From contig CADEEU010000096.1 of the NCBI GenBank assembly GCA_902826385.1, positions 1 through 10,730 of the forward strand: 10,730 bases of DNA, read 5' to 3'. Each line of letters begins with the position of its first letter. Positions within the stretch are counted from its first letter, which is position 1. Shown piece after piece: positions 6,320 through 10,730 of the stretch. The notes under the pieces are model-generated. The model had not been told where the DNA came from. It ran no database searches and saw nothing but the letters and a program-made list of their open reading frames with translations. This stretch comes from an uncultured Acidobacteriota bacterium. Its GTDB lineage: Bacteria; Acidobacteriota; Blastocatellia; Pyrinomonadales; Pyrinomonadaceae. The translations under genes were made by a program, and so were the position numbers.

Positions 6320-7147
6320 ATGCCTGAGCTTCCCGAAGTCGAGCACGTCACGCGTGCGCTTCAACGCCTTGTGGCGGGCCGCAGCATTGAGACGGCCGAG
6401 CTTCGCCGTGCACGCCTTGCACCGGATACGATTCCTTCCAAATTCGCCTCCGATCTCGCTAAAGCTTCGATAAACTTTGTCCACCGTCGCGGCAAACACA
6501 TTCTTTTCGATCTGAATAATGCCCGCACTTTGATTGTTCATCTTCGGATGAGCGGCAGGTTCATGCTGCTTACGCCGGATGATCCCGACCCGAAATTTAC
6601 TCATGCCGTTTTTTATTTCACGGACCAGACGCGTTTGATTTTTCAGGACCAGCGGCATTTTGGTTTGATGAAAATTGTCAGGACAAACAAGCTTTATGAG
6701 GCCAAAGAGCTTACCAAATTGGCTCCCGAACCCTTTTCTGACGAATTTTCGGCGAGTTATTTATCAAACACCCTGAAATCGTCCGGTCGGGTTATTAAAG
6801 AAGTCTTGCTCGATCAAACCAAGATTTGCGGCGTCGGCAACATTTATGCATCCGAGGCAATGTTTCGTGCCGGAATAAGCCCGCGGCGACGTGCGAGCAA
6901 TGTGCCCAAGTCTCGCGTCGGACCGCTCTTTGAGAGCATAATAGCCGTGCTGATGGAAGCAATCGAGGCTCAAAGCCTCGTTACTCCGGATCCGGTAGTT
7001 ATCGGCGAAGGTGTCTATGGCGTGTCGGACGAACGGTGGCAGGTTTATGACCGCGAAGGCGATGCGTGTCCTACCTGCACTACCGCGATTAGGCGGATAC
7101 GTCAGGGAGCGCGTTCGACGTACTTTTGCCCGAAATGCCAGAGATAG
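6320..7147 (+). CDS. mutM: Formamidopyrimidine-DNA glycosylase (Fpg/MutM)
   Basis: Base-excision repair enzyme that removes 8-oxoguanine and formamidopyrimidines and nicks the abasic site by beta,delta-elimination. 275 residues, normal length. The start is fixed by the obligatory MPELPEVE: after Met removal Pro2 is the Schiff-base nucleophile and Glu3 the proton donor. Other landmarks are RRGKHILFDL (57-66, containing the conserved catalytic Lys59), HLRMSGR (74-80), CGVGNIYASEA (170-180, DNA-contacting Asn174) and a C-terminal zinc finger with Cys250, Cys253, Cys270 and Cys273. The finger includes the DNA-binding Arg264. The segment before the finger reads VIGEGVYGVSDERWQVYDREG instead of the usual GG(S/T)(S/T)xxD(F/Y) capping loop, so damage specificity could differ. 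It lies 6 bases downstream of the nucleotidyltransferase gene and is probably co-transcribed, with no Shine-Dalgarno of its own. Confidence 0.93.
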   Translation: MPELPEVEHVTRALQRLVAGRSIETAELRRARLAPDTIPSKFASDLAKASINFVHRRGKHILFDLNNARTLIVHLRMSGRFMLLTPDDPDPKFTHAVFYFTDQTRLIFQDQRHFGLMKIVRTNKLYEAKELTKLAPEPFSDEFSASYLSNTLKSSGRVIKEVLLDQTKICGVGNIYASEAMFRAGISPRRRASNVPKSRVGPLFESIIAVLMEAIEAQSLVTPDPVVIGEGVYGVSDERWQVYDREGDACPTCTTAIRRIRQGARSTYFCPKCQR

Positions 7148-7176
7148 TTTTTGCGAACCGCTAAGGCGTTGCAAAG

Positions 7177-7184
7177 AGGAGGAG
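7177..7184 (+). promoter_or_regulatory. Strong Shine-Dalgarno of the secreted-protein gene
   Basis: AGGAGGAG ends 7 bases before the ATG at 7192. It is the only strong Shine-Dalgarno at a gene start in this window and fixes that start. It implies this gene is translated more independently than its neighbours. Confidence 0.85.
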
Positions 7185-7191
7185 ACTATCA

Positions 7192-7854
7192 ATGTTAAAA
7201 AGAATCGCTGTTCTCTTTTTCGCTTTCACGGCCCTGCTCGCGGCTTTTCCGGTCCAGGGCTTTGCCTGTGCCTGCTGTGCCGAAACGGGCACGTATTTTC
7301 TTCGCACGTCAAAACCGGATCAATACAAACTGGACGTGCTGCGCGACATCAGCTTCGAGAAATCGGCCGACCTGTATATGACCGAAGCCGGTTTCGAAAT
7401 GGTCGAGGGGCTTGGTCTGATCAAGAGCGAGTACGAGGCGGACACCTGGACCGCCGACACGCGTTTCGATCTCGCCGCTTCATTCACGAACAGGCTTTGG
7501 CGGTTTAATCTAAAAACGCCGAAGGGCACCGTCGGCACCTTGGTCCTGCCGATGCCAGCCCAGATGGTGACGTTCCAGGTCGATATTCATGACGAGGAAG
7601 ACCGTCCGAACGGTCCGCTCCTGTACAAGGAGTTCAGATTCAAAGGCACGATCTCATCCGCCACGGGCATGTTTCGTCCTGCAGCTACGCGAGGGACCAC
7701 CTACTTTTTGGTCTTCCAGGGTCGCGGTAACGGCTGCGACAACGCCTCGGATTTCAACAACTGGAGGCTCGAGATAACCGGGCCGCGATCCGACTACGCG
7801 TTCTTCGGCAAGCTCGATTCAGCGGCCGCGCTGAAAAAGGAGGAAGAGCGGTAA
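7192..7854 (+). CDS. Secreted protein of unknown function with N-terminal C-x-C-C
   Basis: 220 residues; family not recognised. A classical signal peptide is evident: basic start MLKR, hydrophobic core about residues 5-20, and likely signal peptidase I cleavage after GFA (residue 25). The mature protein would then start with CACC (26-29). The GFAC context is a poor lipobox (Gly at -3), so lipidation is possible but not favoured. The mature part has many short alternating segments (GTVGTLVLPMP, QMVTFQVDIHDEE, YKEFRFKGTIS, TTYFLVFQGRGNG), suggesting an all-beta extracytoplasmic domain. A fourth Cys lies at 182 and the tail is charged. The N-terminal Cys cluster could form disulfides or bind metal, but that is speculation. 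The gene starts 44 bases after mutM with its own strong Shine-Dalgarno. It ends 12 bases before the promoter of the SAM-II leader, with no separate terminator seen in between. Confidence 0.8.
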   Translation: MLKRIAVLFFAFTALLAAFPVQGFACACCAETGTYFLRTSKPDQYKLDVLRDISFEKSADLYMTEAGFEMVEGLGLIKSEYEADTWTADTRFDLAASFTNRLWRFNLKTPKGTVGTLVLPMPAQMVTFQVDIHDEEDRPNGPLLYKEFRFKGTISSATGMFRPAATRGTTYFLVFQGRGNGCDNASDFNNWRLEITGPRSDYAFFGKLDSAAALKKEEER

Positions 7855-7866
7855 CGACGGCTACTC

Positions 7867-7895
7867 TTGACAGACGGAAACGAAAGTAACATCAT
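7867..7895 (+). promoter_or_regulatory. Promoter of the SAM-II leader and yitJ-like gene
   Basis: A perfect -35 TTGACA (7867-7872) is followed after 17 bases by CATCAT (7890-7895), a 4-of-6 match to TATAAT. Transcription would start near 7902, a few bases before the first riboswitch stem at 7908. The exact fit between predicted start and aptamer start supports the call despite the modest -10. Confidence 0.7.
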
Positions 7896-7904
7896 CGAGC
7901 CATA

Positions 7905-7965
7905 CTTCGTGGTGAGTTAATGCGACTTGCGACCACGTTAAATAATCTGCTAAACAGCGTATTCA
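7905..7965 (+). promoter_or_regulatory. SAM-II riboswitch aptamer (metA-type)
   Basis: Binds S-adenosylmethionine (SAM) in an H-type pseudoknot to control a downstream methionine gene. Seen directly: stem P1 is CGTGGT (7908-7913) pairing with ACCACG (7932-7937), six perfect pairs. The loop begins GAGTTAA and contains CTTGC (7926-7930). The P1 3' strand is followed by GTTAAATAA (7936-7944) and GCTAAA (7949-7954). These match the SAM-II hallmarks as I remember them (P1, GAUUU-like loop start, UUGC, a CGUUAAA-type junction and a 3' GCUAAA). The pseudoknot helix also forms: AATGCG (7919-7924) pairs with CGTATT (7958-7963), six pairs with one G-U. Motif order, spacing, double pairing and the downstream methionine gene agree. 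SAM-I hallmarks are absent. Confidence 0.92.
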
Positions 7966-7973
7966 GGATTTGT

Positions 7974-8007
7974 AAAAGTCTCGCTGTTCGGCGAGGCTTT
8001 TATTTTT
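7974..8007 (+). terminator. Intrinsic terminator, expression platform of the SAM-II riboswitch
   Basis: AAAAGTCTCGC (7974-7984) pairs with GCGAGGCTTTT (7991-8001), eleven pairs including one G-U, around the loop TGTTCG. A run of five T follows at 8003-8007. It lies 10 bases after the aptamer and 86 bases before the yitJ-like ATG, so it can stop transcription before the gene. CGCTGTT (7982-7988), spanning the base of the left arm and the loop, is exactly complementary to AACAGCG (7953-7959) at the aptamer's 3' end. This provides an alternative antiterminator hairpin. It would also end any read-through from the secreted-protein gene. Confidence 0.9.
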
Positions 8008-8018
8008 CGCTCGGAGTT

Positions 8019-8032
8019 CACGCATCAGCGTG
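8019..8032 (+). repeat. Small hairpin in the leader between terminator and gene
   Basis: CACGC and GCGTG pair perfectly around ATCA. It is followed by the palindrome TGGCGCCA (8040-8047) in a GC-rich stretch, unlike the AT-rich 30 bases before the ATG. There is no T-tail, so it is not a terminator. It could stabilise the message or be a remnant of a small dispersed repeat. Nothing else is recognised in 8008-8093, and no Shine-Dalgarno precedes the ATG at 8094. Confidence 0.35.
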
Positions 8033-8093
8033 CCCAGGATGGCGCCAGTCAGGGCGACGGAACAAGTTAAAGCTTAAACTCTGAACACCTTAT

Positions 8094-9986
8094 ATGAAGA
8101 ATTTCCGCGAATTGCTCGATTCCGACAGTGTCTATGTTTTTGACGGGGCGGTCGGGACGCGTCTTTACGACAAGGGTGTTTACATTAACCGCAGCTACGA
8201 CGAACTGAATTTGACGGCACCTGACTTAGTCCGAGAGGTCCACGAAGAGTACGCTGCAGCCGGTGCCGACATCATTGAGACGAACACATTCGGAGCAACG
8301 CGTCATAAGCTGCAGCCGTACGGTTTAGAGACGAAGCTGCGCGATATAAACATCGCGGCGGCCCGCATTGCACGAGAGGCAGCGGGCGATAAAGTTTTCG
8401 TCGCCGGAGCTGTCGGTCCCCTGGGGTTGAGGATCGAGCCGTTAGGCCCGACATCGTTTGACGAGGCAAAAGAGATGTTTCGCGAACAGGTCGAGGCGTT
8501 GCTGGAGGGCGGCGTCGATCTTTTCGTTCTCGAAACTTTCTCTGAGCTCCCGGAGATCGAACAAGCGATTCGGGCGATCAAGGAAATTTCAGATCTGCCG
8601 ATAGTTGCCCAAATGGCGATCCAGATGGACGGCAAGACAACTTTCGGCACCTCGCCGGATGCGTTCGCGGCACGCCTTGATGAACTGGGCGCGGACGTGA
8701 TCGGTTTAAATTGCGGCATGGGGCCGAATCACGTGCTGACCGCGCTTGAGAAGATGCGTCTTGTTACTTCGAAAAGTCTTTCCGCCCAACCCAATGCTGG
8801 TTTGCCGCGTGACGTGCAGGGCCGACAGTTTTACATGGGTTCGCCGGAGTACATGGCTGAGTTTTCACGGCGGTTCGTTCAATCCGGTGCAAAATTTGTA
8901 GGCGGCTGCTGCGGTACGACGCCGACGCATATCAAACTGATCGCAAGCGCGATCCGCGCGGACAGTCCGCGGCAGACCGCGAAGGCATTCGTAAAACAAC
9001 CCGCAACCGTCGCTGAGCTGACGCCGGAAGATGTGCAGGTCGTGCCATCGGAAGAACGCTCAAATTGGGCGGCAAAGATCGCTCGCGGCGAGTTTGTTAC
9101 TTCGGTCGAGGTGCTGCCGCCGAAAGGCTGCGACGCACAGAAGACACTTGAATCGATAGCTTTGCTTAAGGAAGCTGGCGTCGATGCGGTCAATATCCCG
9201 GACGGCCCGCGTGCCCAGACAAGAATGTCTGCCCAGGCCACTGCGGTTCTGGTCGAGCAGAAGGTCGGCATCGAAGCCGTTCTGCACTACTGCTGCCGCG
9301 ATCGAAATCTGCTCGGCATGATGTCGGACCTGCTCGGAGCCTCCGCTCTCGGCCTTCACAATTTGCTGATTATCACGGGTGATCCGCCAAAGATGGGCCC
9401 GTATCCGGACGCAACCGCCGTGTTCGATATCGACTCGATCGGCCTGACGAACATGGTCAACAAGTTGAACCACGGCCTCGATCTCGGAAACAACCCGATA
9501 GGCTTGCCCACCGCTTTTTCCATCGGCGTTGGCGTAAATCCAGGTGCCGTCAATCTGGAGGAGGAAATTCGCCGCTTCGAATGGAAGGTCGAGGCGGGAG
9601 CCGAATACGCGATTACTCAGCCCGTTTTTGATACGGAACAGCTTCGGACCTTTCTAGATAAAATCTCGCACGTAAAAATCCCGATCGTCGCCGGCATCTG
9701 GCCTCTGGTCAGTTTCCGCAACGCGGAGTTTTTGCACAACGAAGTTCCCGGCGTCAACGTAACGCCGGAAATCTTAGAGCGCATGCGTATTGCTTCCGAC
9801 AACAGCAAGGAGGCCGCTCGAGAAGAAGGTATCGCGATAGCCCGCGAATCACTGCTCGAAGTTGAGGATGTAATTGCGGGCGTGCAGGTGTCGGCTCCGT
9901 TCGGAAACGTAAAATATGCGTTGCAGGTTTTCGATGCCTTGGAGGAGTTTCAAGAACGCGGAAAAGAAGCGGTAAGTATTCAGTAG
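8094..9986 (+). CDS. yitJ: Bifunctional homocysteine S-methyltransferase / 5,10-methylenetetrahydrofolate reductase
   Basis: 630 residues; same two-domain layout as Bacillus subtilis YitJ (about 610). The N-terminal homocysteine methyltransferase domain (about 1-290) shows VFDGAVGTRL (15-24), IIETNTFGA (60-68), VLETFSEL (145-152), GLNCGMGP (204-211) and GGCCGTTPTHI (270-280). Cys207, Cys272 and Cys273 are the expected zinc and homocysteine ligands. After a linker (~290-330), the methylenetetrahydrofolate reductase domain (about 333-620) carries VEVLPPKG (338-345), with Glu339 at the catalytic Glu position. It continues with NIPDGPRAQTR, LIITGDPPK (425-433), IGVGVNPGA (477-485), AITQPVFD (506-513) and PIVAGIWPL. 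Together they would make 5-methyltetrahydrofolate and methylate homocysteine to methionine. There are no B12-binding or activation domains, so it is not full MetH. A SAM-II riboswitch and terminator precede it. The stop overlaps a convergent small gene by 7 bases. Confidence 0.95.
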   Translation: MKNFRELLDSDSVYVFDGAVGTRLYDKGVYINRSYDELNLTAPDLVREVHEEYAAAGADIIETNTFGATRHKLQPYGLETKLRDINIAAARIAREAAGDKVFVAGAVGPLGLRIEPLGPTSFDEAKEMFREQVEALLEGGVDLFVLETFSELPEIEQAIRAIKEISDLPIVAQMAIQMDGKTTFGTSPDAFAARLDELGADVIGLNCGMGPNHVLTALEKMRLVTSKSLSAQPNAGLPRDVQGRQFYMGSPEYMAEFSRRFVQSGAKFVGGCCGTTPTHIKLIASAIRADSPRQTAKAFVKQPATVAELTPEDVQVVPSEERSNWAAKIARGEFVTSVEVLPPKGCDAQKTLESIALLKEAGVDAVNIPDGPRAQTRMSAQATAVLVEQKVGIEAVLHYCCRDRNLLGMMSDLLGASALGLHNLLIITGDPPKMGPYPDATAVFDIDSIGLTNMVNKLNHGLDLGNNPIGLPTAFSIGVGVNPGAVNLEEEIRRFEWKVEAGAEYAITQPVFDTEQLRTFLDKISHVKIPIVAGIWPLVSFRNAEFLHNEVPGVNVTPEILERMRIASDNSKEAAREEGIAIARESLLEVEDVIAGVQVSAPFGNVKYALQVFDALEEFQERGKEAVSIQ

Positions 9987-10228
9987 TTTATCGTTTGAAT
10001 AACACCCGTTTTTAGTTTGGCCTGATTTGGCGTCGGCACCTGAACCAGGGTGAACCGGTGATTGAATTCACCGATTGAAATATCTCTCCATTCGTATTCG
10101 ACTATCGCACCATCCTCAAATTCATACTCGCGAACTATCCGCGCGTTTTCGTAGGCGGTCGGCGTTTCACGGACTATCTTGTCCGTGTCGTCGTTCATTA
10201 TTATTGCGACGTACTTTTCAGCGCTCAT
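9980..10228 (-). CDS. Small hypothetical protein, 82 residues
   Basis: Not recognised. The product is acidic in its first half (NDDTDKIVRE, EYEFEDGAIVEYEW) with alternating hydrophobic residues suggesting a small beta-rich fold. There is no signal peptide and no membrane segment. The start is ATG at 10228-10226, and the gene ends TGA at 9982-9980, overlapping the last codons of the convergent yitJ-like gene by 7 bases. It begins 15 bases after the stop of the quinone-reductase gene on the same strand, so it is probably the distal member of that operon. Codon flavour and coherent sequence favour a real gene, but similarity was not tested. Confidence 0.65.
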   Translation of the reverse strand: MSAEKYVAIIMNDDTDKIVRETPTAYENARIVREYEFEDGAIVEYEWRDISIGEFNHRFTLVQVPTPNQAKLKTGVIQTINY

Positions 10229-10243
10229 TCTTGATGAGTGATA

Positions 10244-10730
10244 TTACGGCTTGATGAGGATCTTCCCAAGGGCCTTATTCTCAATGACGGCGTGATGGGC
10301 GGCCGTGGCTTCGTCTAGCGTAAATGTCTGGCTCACGTGCGGCTGCAGTGAGCCTCGACTTAATCCTTCGAATATAGCAGTGTGGATCTCATCCCGAGCG
10401 GCCCGCGACGAATTAAATAACGACATTCCGTAAATCGTCGCATCCTTCGTCATCGCGAGCCGCGGTGTGAACTGGATACTTCCGCGATTTCCAACTACGA
10501 CAATGCGACCGAACATCGCGAGTGCTTCGAAGTCGCGTTCAAGATTTACGTTCGCGAGCATTTCGATGATCACATCGACTCCTTTGTCTTTCGCGAAATG
10601 CCGCACTTCTTCAAAGTGGTCCTCGTCCGTGTGGTCGACAACCGCGTCGGCACCCTGATCTTTTATGAGTTGTTTTCCCTCGTCCGAGCTTGCCGTGCCG
10701 ACAACGGTCAGGCCTGCGTCCTGCGCCCAC
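10244..10730 (-). CDS. qor: NADPH:quinone reductase, zeta-crystallin type (N-terminus outside window)
   Basis: C-terminal 161 codons of a zinc-independent medium-chain dehydrogenase/reductase. Reading back from the right edge, the frame stays open from 10729. It opens with WAQDAGLTVVGTASSDEGKQ, the second strand of the NADPH-binding Rossmann fold. It then gives GADAVVDHTDEDHF, the striking GVDVIIEMLANVNLERD, GRIVVVGNRGSIQFTPR and, at the end, AHHAVIENKALGKILIKP. The EMLANVNL and VVVGxRG segments closely match vertebrate zeta-crystallin (CRYZ) as I recall it. That enzyme performs NADPH-dependent one-electron reduction of quinones. An internal GTG at 10606 is not the true start, because the coding pattern continues upstream. 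The N-terminal catalytic domain and the GxxGxxG loop are not in the window. Confidence 0.88.
   Translation of the reverse strand, partial: WAQDAGLTVVGTASSDEGKQLIKDQGADAVVDHTDEDHFEEVRHFAKDKGVDVIIEMLANVNLERDFEALAMFGRIVVVGNRGSIQFTPRLAMTKDATIYGMSLFNSSRAARDEIHTAIFEGLSRGSLQPHVSQTFTLDEATAAHHAVIENKALGKILIKP

Noticed and set aside
5957..6658. Long minus-strand open frame (233 codons) opposite the nucleotidyltransferase/mutM junction
   Set aside because: It is antisense to two well-recognised genes and gives no recognisable motifs; it is a shadow frame.
7011..7508. Plus-strand open frame of 165 codons crossing the mutM/secreted-protein boundary
   Set aside because: It runs out of frame across the MutM zinc finger and the signal peptide, both of which are strongly supported in other frames.
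7855..8093. SAM-I (S-box), cobalamin or SAH riboswitch in the yitJ-like leader
   Set aside because: The hallmark cores of these classes are absent, whereas all SAM-II elements and the pseudoknot pairing are present.
10056..10073. CGGTGA-N6-TCACCG hairpin as a bidirectional terminator after the yitJ-like gene
   Set aside because: It lies inside the coding frame of the 82-residue protein and has no T-run on either strand.
1..10730. CRISPR array, transposon, prophage, toxin-antitoxin or defence island
   Set aside because: There are no regularly spaced repeats, transposase or integrase motifs, tRNA genes or defence domains. All large frames are metabolic, repair or scaffold proteins.

Overview
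The window reads as a chromosomal stretch of housekeeping and accessory metabolic genes from a Gram-negative-type bacterium of moderate GC content. There are no phage, insertion sequence, CRISPR, tRNA or rRNA signals. My best guess at the source is Acidobacteriota (Blastocatellia-like). This is inference from overall protein flavour, from the fused homocysteine methyltransferase/methylenetetrahydrofolate reductase, and from weak or absent Shine-Dalgarno sites at most starts. It is not proven.

Left block, minus strand, 1-5016, read right to left. A 685-residue tetratricopeptide (TPR) protein comes first. It is followed by a two-helix small membrane protein that overlaps thiE by 4 bases, then thiD, a chlorite-dismutase/HemQ-family protein, and an acylphosphatase that runs off the left edge. 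thiE and thiD supply consecutive steps of thiamine phosphate synthesis. A consensus -10 box sits only 8 bases upstream of the membrane gene's ATG, so that operon may begin with a nearly leaderless message.

Middle block, plus strand, 5273-7854. A nucleotidyltransferase with a C-terminal hexapeptide-type domain (NDP-sugar pyrophosphorylase) is followed after 6 bases by mutM/fpg. Next comes a secreted protein of unknown function, which has the only strong Shine-Dalgarno sequence in the window. The 5017-5272 gap is a divergent promoter region.

Regulatory centrepiece, 7867-8007. A promoter-like pair (TTGACA, 17 bases, CATCAT) leads into a leader that matches the SAM-II (metA-type, H-type pseudoknot) riboswitch in both motifs and pairing. 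An intrinsic terminator follows directly. A 7-base segment at the 3' end of the aptamer can pair with the terminator's left arm and loop. This gives a plausible ON/OFF switch that lowers transcription when S-adenosylmethionine is abundant. The controlled gene (8094-9986) is a YitJ-type bifunctional protein: homocysteine S-methyltransferase fused to 5,10-methylenetetrahydrofolate reductase, the last two steps toward methionine.

Right edge, minus strand. A small unrecognised protein overlaps the end of the yitJ-like gene tail to tail. Upstream of it is the C-terminal part of a zeta-crystallin-type NADPH:quinone reductase that enters from the right edge.
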